A stretch of DNA of 32,397 nucleotides, from assembly GCA_021647745.1 (NCBI GenBank), contig JAKIUB010000027.1, positions 1 to 32,397 of the forward strand, given 5' to 3'. A model generated the notes under the pieces. The model saw nothing but the letters and a program-made list of their open reading frames with translations. It did no database searches and was not told the DNA's origin. The position numbers and the translations under genes were made by a program. This document shows positions 6,508 through 13,800 of the stretch, one piece after another (position 1 is the first letter of the stretch; each line of letters opens with the position of its first letter). This stretch comes from Paracoccaceae bacterium (lineage in GTDB: Bacteria > Pseudomonadota > Alphaproteobacteria > Rhodobacterales > Rhodobacteraceae).

Positions 6508-6854
6508 ATGCGTAATTTCATTGCTTCCGTGCTTATTGCCGTGGCTCTGATCGCCTTGCAGATCGCAATTTACACGCTTTTTCTAAAGCAACCTACCAGC
6601 ACATGGGGGGCCACCGCTTCAGAGGTTGCCGCGCCTATGGCGGGCGACGGGATGAGCGCCGAATTTCAATCCACCCGCGCCATCACCATCAACGCGCCCC
6701 TTGGTGAAACGTGGATTTGGCTCAATCAGCTAGCACCGCGTGGACGTTCACTTTGCTTCGCCTTGATCCGGTGCCGCTTTATAGCCTGAGCTTGCTGGCT
6801 TTGGTGGTTGCGGTTACTTTGCATCAGGTTTTCTTCCGCAAACATCGCACATAG
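6508..6854 (+). pseudogene. Broken SRPBCC-like membrane-anchored gene
   Basis: From the ATG at 6508 the frame encodes an N-terminal membrane segment (MRNFIASVLIAVALIALQIA), then STRAITINAPLGETWIWLNQ, which matches the beginning of SRPBCC (START-like) proteins of the form TRAITINAP..VW.WL.QLG. At about 6730 homology stops. The frame ends at 6789 in an unrelated Arg/Cys-rich tail. A second frame through 6738-6854 continues with a hydrophobic helix (LYSLSLLALVVAVTLHQVFF) and a basic end, as expected of a membrane-protein C-terminus. The simplest reading is an internal deletion that removed most of the SRPBCC domain and fused the ends out of frame. The tail might instead come from a neighbouring gene. 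No function is expected. The open frame upstream of 6508, from 6358, lacks a start signal and is not believed. Confidence 0.6.
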
Positions 6855-6863
6855 GAGTTTAAC

Positions 6864-7250
6864 ATGGATTTGAGTTTCAAGACCTTGAGCATTGTCTCCG
6901 CCGCTATAGCTGGTGCGCTTTTTCTTACACTCCTTTTTGTGCCGGGGTTGGTTTTTTGGTTGTTCCAAATTCCGGCCTCTGACAGTGCCGTCTTTTTGGC
7001 CCGCCGTGCGGCGGTTTTGTTTCTGGGGTTTGGTATTATTATGTGGCGCATCCGTGATGTCGAGGCCTCTCCAGCCATCCAAGCCATTTGCGTAGGCTGG
7101 GGCGTGGCTATGCTGGGGCTGGCGGCGCTGGGGAGTATGGAGTTTTTGCGCGGCTTTGCGGGGATTGGCATTTTTGCCGCCGTGGCAATCGAAACCTTTC
7201 TGGGGGTTTCATATTTGCGATTGGCCCTGAAAATGCGCCAGCCAGACTGA
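6864..7250 (+). CDS. Small integral membrane protein of unknown function
   Basis: This is a 128-residue hydrophobic protein with four predicted membrane helices, at about residues 8-34, 44-62, 71-92 and 98-118. Charged residues in the loops (ARRAA, WRIRDVEAS) and the C-terminus (RLALKMRQPD) suggest orientation. AGGAG lies just upstream of the ATG (6853-6857), overlapping the stop of the degraded frame before it. I do not recognise a catalytic motif. The layout resembles small four-helix proteins often annotated only as hypothetical membrane proteins in alphaproteobacteria. It lies just upstream of the secE promoter and is probably transcribed separately. Confidence 0.75.
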   Translation: MDLSFKTLSIVSAAIAGALFLTLLFVPGLVFWLFQIPASDSAVFLARRAAVLFLGFGIIMWRIRDVEASPAIQAICVGWGVAMLGLAALGSMEFLRGFAGIGIFAAVAIETFLGVSYLRLALKMRQPD

Positions 7251-7294
7251 TTTTTGCACTCAGCGCGCTTGGTTTGCATCTTCTGACCAAGGGC

Positions 7295-7323
7295 TTGCAC
7301 TTTCGCCCATCAGTGCGTATCTG
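7295..7323 (+). promoter_or_regulatory. Promoter of secE-nusG
   Basis: TTGCAC (7295-7300) and TATCTG (7318-7323) are 17 bp apart, 37 bases upstream of the secE start. Good sigma-70-type match. The tRNA-Trp gene that precedes secE in many alphaproteobacteria is not present in this gap. Confidence 0.65.
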
Positions 7324-7359
7324 TGAGCAAATCCTATTTACCCGATTCAGGAGCCTGAT

Positions 7360-7557
7360 ATGGCAAAGGCAAATCCGTTCCAGTTTATCCAGCAAGTGCG
7401 CTCGGAGGTTTCCAAGGTTGTGTGGCCCACCCGGCGCGAGACTTTGCTGACCACGGCGATGGTATTCACCATGGCGCTTTTCGCGGCAATTTTCTTCTTT
7501 CTTGTCGACCTTGTGATCCGCTTCGGGCTTGAGGGCATTTTGGCCGCCGCCTCTTGA
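7360..7557 (+). CDS. secE: Preprotein translocase subunit SecE
   Basis: This 65-residue protein has the compact SecE form: an amphipathic cytoplasmic helix with the conserved VRSEVSKVVWPTRRET segment (residues about 13-28) and one membrane helix (residues about 32-53). SecE clamps SecY in the inner-membrane translocon that exports unfolded proteins. CAGGAG lies upstream of the ATG at 7360. It is followed by nusG after a 158-base gap, the classic secE-nusG order. The length matches single-helix SecE proteins of alphaproteobacteria. Confidence 0.96.
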   Translation: MAKANPFQFIQQVRSEVSKVVWPTRRETLLTTAMVFTMALFAAIFFFLVDLVIRFGLEGILAAAS

Positions 7558-7715
7558 TAAACCTGTAATTTGGGGCTATAGGCAAGGCTTCCACCCAAGA
7601 CATGCGCGCTTCGATTCGTCGGCGCGTTTTGCTTTGTTGGGCAAGATAGACTTAACGTCTTGAAGTATAATTATAATTTGCGGCACTCGCCGCGGCATTG
7701 AAGGCACGGGCAAAA

Positions 7716-8249
7716 ATGGCGAAACGCTGGTATTCGGTAAGCGTCCTTTCGAATTTCGAAAAGAAAATCGCGGAAGCGATTGAAGAGGCTATTGTGCAAA
7801 AGGGCCTTGAAGACGAGATCGAGCAGGTTCTGGTGCCTACCGAAGAGGTGCTGGAAATGCGCCGTGGCAAAAAAGTGACCCGCGAGCGGCGCTTTATGCC
7901 GGGCTATGTGCTGGTCAAGATGGAAATGACCGACCGCGCTTATCATGCGATCAACAATATCAACCGCGTCACCGGATTTTTGGGTGCGCAAAATACCCCT
8001 TCGCCAATGCGTGATGCCGAGGTGGCGCGCATATTGAATCAGGTAGACGAGAGCGTGGATGCGCCGCGCAACCTGATTTTCTTTGATGTTGGCGAGCAGG
8101 TTAACGTAACTGACGGCCCCTTCGAGGGCTTTTCCGGCATGGTCGAAGAGGTCGATCAGGAAAGTGCTCGCCTCAAGGTCAGCGTATCTATTTTTGGCCG
8201 CGCAACCCCGGTCGAGCTTGAATTCACTCAGGTGTCAAAAATCACCTAG
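7716..8249 (+). CDS. nusG: Transcription termination/antitermination factor NusG
   Basis: This 177-residue protein has the N-terminal NGN domain starting MAKRWYSVSVLSNFEKKIAE and containing FMPGYVLVKMEM (residues about 60-75), which binds the RNA polymerase clamp. The C-terminal KOW domain lies at about residues 125-177 (DVGEQVNVTDGPFEGFSGMV) and contacts Rho or ribosomal protein S10. The in-frame TTG at 7698 would add six residues; the ATG at 7716 gives the conserved MAKRWY start and is preferred. It follows secE and precedes the L11 operon, as in most proteobacteria. Confidence 0.96.
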   Translation: MAKRWYSVSVLSNFEKKIAEAIEEAIVQKGLEDEIEQVLVPTEEVLEMRRGKKVTRERRFMPGYVLVKMEMTDRAYHAINNINRVTGFLGAQNTPSPMRDAEVARILNQVDESVDAPRNLIFFDVGEQVNVTDGPFEGFSGMVEEVDQESARLKVSVSIFGRATPVELEFTQVSKIT

Positions 8250-8259
8250 TGTTAACCCC

Positions 8260-8292
8260 GGTGGGAGGTTGGGCTACGGCTACAACCGCACC
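8260..8292 (+). promoter_or_regulatory. Nested hairpin in the rplK leader, candidate L1 autoregulatory site
   Basis: GGTG (8260-8263) pairs with CACC (8289-8292), and GGTTG (8267-8271) pairs with CAACC (8283-8287). An asymmetric internal loop (GGA against G) separates the two stems. L1 is known to repress the L11-L1 mRNA by binding a leader structure that mimics its rRNA site; an asymmetric loop between short stems fits that pattern. A second hairpin, GCCGC-ATAA-GCGGC, follows before the ribosome binding site. The structure is seen; the ligand is inferred. Confidence 0.5.
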
Positions 8293-8339
8293 ACTATACC
8301 ATGCCGCATAAGCGGCGAGGATGAACAAAGGAGGCCATA

Positions 8340-8768
8340 ATGGCCAAGAAGATAGCTGGCACGATGAAGTTGCAAGTGCCTGCCGGTAAGGCAAACCCAT
8401 CTCCACCCGTTGGCCCTGCGCTGGGTCAGCGCGGGCTGAATATCATGGAGTTTTGTAAAGCGTTCAACGCCAAAACCCAGGAGCTGGAGGCCGGCGCGCC
8501 ATGCCCGACCATTATCACCTATTATGTTGATAAATCCTTCACCATGGAGATCAAGACGCCCCCGGCTTCTTATATGCTCAAAAAAGCTGCCAATGTGAAA
8601 TCTGGCGCAAGCAATCCGGCCAAGGAGATCGTTGGTTCGGTCACTGTGAAGCAGGTAAAAGAGATCGCCGAAGCCAAAATGAAAGACCTGAATGCGGTCG
8701 ACATGGAGGGTGCCGTAAAAATCATCATGGGCTCGGCCCGTTCGATGGGTATCGAGGTTAAGGGGTAG
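8340..8768 (+). CDS. rplK: Large-subunit ribosomal protein L11
   Basis: This 142-residue protein begins with the Pro-rich N-terminal domain (LQVPAGKANPSPPVGPALGQ), whose prolines form the thiostrepton and GTPase-centre contact. The C-terminal rRNA-binding domain ends DMEGAVKIIMGSARSMG. L11 shapes the GTPase-associated centre, where EF-G, EF-Tu and RelA act. A strong ribosome binding site, AAAGGAGG (8328-8335), precedes the ATG. It is followed by rplA after three bases. The length is standard and nothing is unusual. Confidence 0.98.
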   Translation: MAKKIAGTMKLQVPAGKANPSPPVGPALGQRGLNIMEFCKAFNAKTQELEAGAPCPTIITYYVDKSFTMEIKTPPASYMLKKAANVKSGASNPAKEIVGSVTVKQVKEIAEAKMKDLNAVDMEGAVKIIMGSARSMGIEVKG

Positions 8769-8771
8769 ATC

Positions 8772-9470
8772 ATGGCGAATGTAGGAAAACGCTTTGCGGC
8801 TGCGAAAGCCGCTTTTGAAGGCAAGTTGGAAGTTTCTGTTGAGGAAGCCGTGGCGCTGGTAAAAGCCAATGCCAAAGCCAAGTTTGACGAAACCGTAGAC
8901 ATCGTGTTTGCGCTCGGGGTTGACCCGCGCCACGCCGACCAAATGGTGCGCGGCGTTGTGGCGCTGCCAAACGGCACTGGTAAAACCGTGCGTGTGGCTG
9001 TGTTTGCGCGTGATGCGAAGGCTGACGAGGCCAAAGCCGCTGGCGCCGATATCATCGGTGCGGAAGACCTGATGGAAAGCATCCAGCAGGGCAACCTTGA
9101 TTTTGACCGTTGCATTGCAACCCCTGACATGATGCCGATCGTTGGCCGTTTGGGCAAGATCCTTGGCCCGCGCAACCTGATGCCAAACCCGCGGGTTGGC
9201 ACGGTTACGATGGACATCAAGGCCGCTGTTGAAGCTGCCAAGGGCGGCGAAGTGCAGTTCAAGGCTGAAAAAGCCGGGGTTGTGCATGCGGGTATTGGCA
9301 AAGCATCCTTTAGCGAGGATGCGCTGACCGAGAACGTAAAAACGATCATCAATGCTGTGAACAAAGCCCGCCCGAGCGGCGCCAAAGGCACATATATCAA
9401 GAAGATCGCGCTTAGCTCCACCATGGGCCCGGGTGTGACACTTGATATTGCTTCGGCAATCGCCGAATAA
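8772..9470 (+). CDS. rplA: Large-subunit ribosomal protein L1
   Basis: This 232-residue two-domain protein of the L1 stalk moves deacylated tRNA out of the E site. The start MANVGKRFAAAKAAFEGKLE and the segment MMPIVGRLGKILGPRNLMPN (residues about 120-139, the most conserved L1 signature) are clear. SGAKGTYIKKIALSSTMGPG near the C-terminus is also typical. It begins three bases after rplK, so the two are co-transcribed. L1 is expected to feed back on the rplK leader hairpin upstream. A short terminator-like hairpin follows the stop. Confidence 0.98.
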   Translation: MANVGKRFAAAKAAFEGKLEVSVEEAVALVKANAKAKFDETVDIVFALGVDPRHADQMVRGVVALPNGTGKTVRVAVFARDAKADEAKAAGADIIGAEDLMESIQQGNLDFDRCIATPDMMPIVGRLGKILGPRNLMPNPRVGTVTMDIKAAVEAAKGGEVQFKAEKAGVVHAGIGKASFSEDALTENVKTIINAVNKARPSGAKGTYIKKIALSSTMGPGVTLDIASAIAE

Positions 9471-9491
9471 GAGATCCCCGCAAGGGGTTTG

Positions 9492-9513
9492 GGTGGGCAT
9501 TGTTTTGCCCATC
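9492..9513 (+). terminator. Weak hairpin after rplA, possible partial terminator
   Basis: GGTGGGCA (9492-9499) pairs with TGCCCATC (9506-9513), with one G-T wobble and a 6-base loop, followed by TTTCG. It may reduce read-through between rplKA and rplJL. Confidence 0.45.
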
Positions 9514-9519
9514 TTTCGT

Positions 9520-9692
9520 CCGAGATAGTGGGTGCCGCAAGGCTTAATTACCTGCTTGAGATGGAAGCAAAAGAAATCAAAAGGCTTGGCCCGGAGGTTT
9601 TGGCTGGTTCCGTAAGGACCAAGACGCTGGCGCATAAGTGCCAGTGAAATTGAGCCGGAGGGGGTGACCCTTCCATAAACTGGAGCAAATCT
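9520..9692 (+). promoter_or_regulatory. L10 (rplJ) mRNA leader
   Basis: The gap before rplJ carries the conserved-looking block GGTGCCGCAAGGCTTAAT (9530-9547), an A-rich and GGCTTGG-containing middle part, and GAGCCGGAGGGGGTGACC near 9651-9668. Its length and position fit the L10 leader, where the L10-(L7/L12)4 complex binds and represses its own operon. GGAGC immediately before the GTG provides the ribosome binding site. The assignment rests on position and these blocks; I have not folded it in full. Confidence 0.55.
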
Positions 9693-10208
9693 GTGGATAG
9701 AGCCCAAAAAGAAGCAGTGATCGGTGAACTCGGTCAAATCTTCACGGACTCTGGTGTTGTCGTGGTTTCACGTTACGCCGGTCTAACAGTTGCAGAGATG
9801 ACAGACTATCGCCTTCGGATGACCGAAGCCGGTGGTGTTGTTCGTGTCGCCAAAAACAGGCTCGCCAAAATCGCCCTGAAAGATACTCAATGTGAAAGCA
9901 TTGGAGATCTTTTGTCAGGTATGGTTGTGTTTGCATATTCCGAGGATCCGGTAGCGGCGGCGAAAGCCACGCAAGCCTTTGCTAAAGATAACGAAAAGCT
10001 CGTTGTTCTTGGCGGTTCCATGGGTGACACAATACTTGACGCAGCCGGTGTTAAAGCTGTGGCCGCTATGCCAAGCCGTGAAGAGGTTCTTGCCTCTATT
10101 GCTGCTTGTCTGGGTGCCCCTGCAAGCAACATCGCTGGCGCTATTGGCGCACCTGCCTCTAATATCGCTGGTATACTTTCTACCATCGAAGAAGCGGCAA
10201 CGGCGTAA
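9693..10208 (+). CDS. rplJ: Large-subunit ribosomal protein L10
   Basis: This 171-residue protein starts at GTG 9693 after TGGAGC and gives MDRAQKEAVIGELGQIF, the usual alphaproteobacterial L10 opening. The rRNA-binding core includes VVRVAKNRLAKIAL (residues about 49-62). The C-terminal helix that carries L7/L12 dimers follows. A duplicated GAPASNIA block appears in the C-terminal region (residues about 142-161), as in many Rhodobacteraceae. L10 anchors the stalk and, with L7/L12, autoregulates through the leader upstream. rplL follows after 85 bases. Confidence 0.97.
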   Translation: MDRAQKEAVIGELGQIFTDSGVVVVSRYAGLTVAEMTDYRLRMTEAGGVVRVAKNRLAKIALKDTQCESIGDLLSGMVVFAYSEDPVAAAKATQAFAKDNEKLVVLGGSMGDTILDAAGVKAVAAMPSREEVLASIAACLGAPASNIAGAIGAPASNIAGILSTIEEAATA

Positions 10209-10293
10209 TCTCTACGACTTAAATGACCGGATTAATGTGAAATATTTCATACCGGAAAAACAAATTGAAACTTAATACGGAAAGCACAAAAAA

Positions 10294-10662
10294 ATGGCTG
10301 ATCTGAAAAAACTTGCTGATGAGATTGTTGCACTGACCCTTCTCGAAGCTGTAGAACTGAAAAATATCCTCAAAGACGAGCACGGCATTGAGCCAGCTGC
10401 TGGTGGCGCTGTTGTAATGGCCGCTGCTGAAGGTGGCGCTGCTGAAGAAGAAAAAGACGAATTTGACGTTGTTCTTGTTTCCGCTGGCGACAAGAAAATC
10501 GGCGTGATCAAAGAGGTTCGTGCGATCACGGGCCTTGGTCTGAAAGAAGCTAAAGCGGTAGTTGACGCTGGCGGCAAAGTTAAAGAAGGCGTTTCCAAAG
10601 CTGAAGCTGAAGAAATCAAAGCCAAGCTCGAAGCAGCTGGCGCGACTGTAGAAATGAAGTAA
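10294..10662 (+). CDS. rplL: Large-subunit ribosomal protein L7/L12
   Basis: This 122-residue protein has three parts: an N-terminal dimerisation domain (residues 1-33) that binds L10, an Ala/Gly-rich hinge (AAGGAVVMAAAEGGAAEE), and a C-terminal domain (FDVVLVSAGDKKIGVIKEVR, GLGLKEAKAVVDAGGKVKEG) that recruits elongation factors. Codon use shifts toward GAA, AAA and GCT, as expected for one of the most abundant proteins. It is separated from rpoB by 228 bases of structured leader, a usual point of attenuation between stalk proteins and RNA polymerase. Confidence 0.98.
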   Translation: MADLKKLADEIVALTLLEAVELKNILKDEHGIEPAAGGAVVMAAAEGGAAEEEKDEFDVVLVSAGDKKIGVIKEVRAITGLGLKEAKAVVDAGGKVKEGVSKAEAEEIKAKLEAAGATVEMK

Positions 10663-10698
10663 TTTGGTGCGGTTTTTGCCGCAGCCAAGCACAAAAAA

Positions 10699-10729
10699 GC
10701 TGGATCCGCTGTTTTTTGGTGGGTCCAGC
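10699..10729 (+). terminator. rplL-rpoB attenuator hairpin
   Basis: GCTGGATCC (10699-10707) pairs with GGGTCCAGC (10721-10729), nine pairs including one G-T wobble. ATTTTG follows. Partial termination here would set the excess of L7/L12 over RNA polymerase subunits, as is known for this junction in E. coli. Confidence 0.6.
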
Positions 10730-10739
10730 ATTTTGCGTC

Positions 10740-10823
10740 TTTCAAGGGGCCTGATCACAGACCCCTTGAAAGGTGCAAGCCGACCGGAAGCGAGACGTGG
10801 GAATCTCGCAAGAATGGGTCGGC
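10740..10823 (+). promoter_or_regulatory. Structured rpoB leader with two strong hairpins
   Basis: First, TTTCAAGGGG (10740-10749) pairs perfectly with CCCCTTGAAA (10762-10771). Second, GCCGACC (10779-10785) pairs with GGTCGGC (10817-10823) and encloses GCGAGA (10790-10795) paired with TCTCGC (10804-10809). Both lie upstream of the rpoB ribosome binding site. They could be RNase III processing sites or an autoregulatory leader; the sequence does not decide. Confidence 0.55.
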
Positions 10824-10890
10824 CCAACCGCAGGGCTTCAGGTGTGCGTTCCCAATCGCGTACCGGGCGTTGAAAAAGGTAATTTAGAGC

Positions 10891-13800
10891 ATGGCTCAAA
10901 CATTTTCAGGTCGCAAACGTATCCGTAAATTTTACGGCCACATTGATGAAATCGCAAAAATGCCAAACCTGATCGAGGTGCAGAAAAGCTCCTATGATCT
11001 GTTTTTGAACTCGGGCGAAAAAGGCCAGCCGTTGGACGACAAGGGCATCAATGCCGTGTTCAACTCGGTTTTCCCGATCAAGGATTTTAACGATACCGCC
11101 AGTATCGAATATGTGAAATATGAGCTGGAAGCGCCGAAATACGACGTTGAAGAGTGCCAGCAGCGCGACATGACTTATAGCGCGCCCTTGAAGGTGACCC
11201 TGCGCCTTATCGTGTTTGATGTCGATGAAGATACCGGCGCGCGCACCGTGAAAGACATCAAAGAACAAGAGGTTTTCATGGGCGATATGCCTTTGATGAC
11301 CGACATCGGCACATTTATCGTCAACGGCACCGAGCGGGTCATTGTTTCCCAAATGCACCGCTCGCCGGGCGTTTTCTTTGACCATGACAAAGGTAAAACC
11401 CACTCTTCGGGCAAGCTTTTGTTCACCAGCCGGATCATCCCTTATCGTGGCTCGTGGCTTGATTTTGAGTTTGACGCCAAGGACAATGTTTATACCCGCA
11501 TCGACCGTCGCCGCAAATTGCCGGTAACCACCCTGCTTTATTCGCTGGGGCTGGACCAAGAGGGCATCATGGATGCCTATTATGATACGGTTGATTATAA
11601 ACTGAATAAAAAGAAAAAAGGCTGGGCGACCAAGTTTTTCCCCGAGCGGATCAAGGGCACGAAGCCTCTGGTAGATGTGATTGATGCCAAAACCGGCGAA
11701 GTGATCGCCGAGGCCGGCAAAAAGGTTACCCCGCGCACAGTGAAAAAACTGGTGGATGGCGGTGAGGTTACCAATATTCTGGTGCCATTCGAGAGCATCC
11801 TCGGGCGGTTTTCGGCCAAGGATATCATCAACGAGGAAACCGGCGAGATCTGGATCGAAGCTGGCGGCGAGATCACCGAAGAGCTGGATAAAGAGGGCAC
11901 CGTTACTGGTGGCACGCTCAAAACCCTGCTCGATAATGGTGTGACCAAAATCCCGACGCTGGATATCGACAACATCAATGTCGGCCCTTATATGCGCAAC
12001 ACCATGGCGCTGGATAAAAACCTGAACCGCAACACGGCGCTCTTGGATATCTACCGCGTGATGCGCCCGGGCGAGCCGCCCACCGTTGATGCCGCATCGC
12101 AAATGTTTGACGCGATGTTCTTTGAGAGCGACCGCTTCGATCTCTCCACCGTTGGCCGTGTAAAAATGAACATGCGCCTGCAGCTTGATGCGCCCGATAC
12201 CCAGCGCACCCTGCGCAAGGAAGACATCATTGCCGTGATCAAAGGCTTGGTTGAGCTGCGTGATGGCAAAGGCTCGGTTGACGATATCGACCACCTCGGC
12301 AACCGCCGTGTGCGCTCTGTTGGCGAGCTGATGGAAAACCAGTATCGCGTTGGCTTGCTTCGTATGGAGCGCGCCATTCGGGAGCGTATGTCCAGCGTTG
12401 AAATTGACAACGTGATGCCGCAAGACCTGATTAACGCCAAGCCCGCGGCTGCCGCCGTGCGCGAGTTCTTCGGCTCTTCGCAGCTGTCGCAGTTCATGGA
12501 CCAAAACAACCCGCTTTCAGAGGTTACGCACAAGCGCCGCCTTTCAGCGCTTGGGCCGGGTGGCCTGACGCGTGAGCGGGCCGGTTTCGAGGTGCGCGAT
12601 GTGCACCCGACCCATTATGGCCGCTTGTGTCCGATTGAAACCCCCGAGGGGCCGAATATTGGCCTGATCAACTCCTTGGCATCTTATGCGCGGGTCAATA
12701 AATACGGCTTTATCGAAACGCCTTACCGCACGGTGAAGGACGGGCAGGTAACGGATGAAGTTCGCTACATGTCGGCCACCGAGGAAATGCGCTACACCGT
12801 GGCGCAGGCCAATGCGGGCCTGGATGATGAGGGCCGCTTTACCAGTGATCTTATTTCCACCCGCCAAGCGGGCGAGCATATGCTGAACCCGCCGGAAAAC
12901 ATCGACCTGATAGATGTTTCACCCAAGCAGTTGGTATCGGTTGCCGCCTCGCTTATTCCGTTCCTTGAGAATGATGATGCGAACAGGGCCTTGATGGGCT
13001 CAAACATGCAACGCCAAGCGGTGCCACTGGTTAAGGCCGAAGCGCCTTATGTGGGCACCGGCATGGAAGAAGTTGTGGCGCGGGATTCCGGCGCGGCGAT
13101 TGTCGCCAAGCGTGGCGGCATTGTGGACCAAGTGGACGCCATGCGCATTGTTGTGCGCGCAACGGAAGATTTGAGTGTTGGGGATCCAGGCGTAGATATC
13201 TACCGCCTGCGCAAGTTCCAGCGCTCAAACCAAAACACCTGTATCAACCAGCGCCCGCTGGTGAAGGTGGGTGACAAGGTGCACAAAGAAGAGGTTATCG
13301 CCGACGGTCCATCGACTGATTTGGGCGAATTGGCCTTGGGTAAAAACGTGCTGGTGGCCTTTATGCCATGGCAGGGCTACAACTACGAGGACTCGATCCT
13401 GATCTCCGAGCGCATCGTGAAAGACGACGTGTTTACCTCGATCCATATCGAGGAATTCGAGGTTGCGGCGCGAGACACTAAGCTTGGGCCTGAGGAAATT
13501 ACCCGCGATATCCCGAATGTCGGTGAGGAAGCTTTGCGCAACCTTGACGAAGCGGGCATCGTTTATATTGGTGCTGAGGTCGGCCCTGCGGACATTCTGG
13601 TTGGTAAAATCACGCCAAAAGGCGAAAGCGCAATGACACCGGAAGAGAAGCTCCTGCGGGCGATCTTTGGCGAGAAGGCCAGCGATGTGCGTGACACATC
13701 CCTGCGCCTGAAGCCCGGTGATTTTGGCACGGTTGTGGACGTTCGTGTTTTCAACCGCCACGGCATTGATAAAGACGAACGCGCGATCCAGATCGAGCGG

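Noticed and set aside
7251..7359. tRNA-Trp gene expected before secE
   Set aside because: The gap was read for a cloverleaf and a TTCGA-type arm; only a promoter is present.
12471..12570. Rifampicin or streptomycin resistance changes in rpoB or rpsL
   Set aside because: The RpoB rifampicin region and the S12 TTTPKKPNSA loop look wild type.
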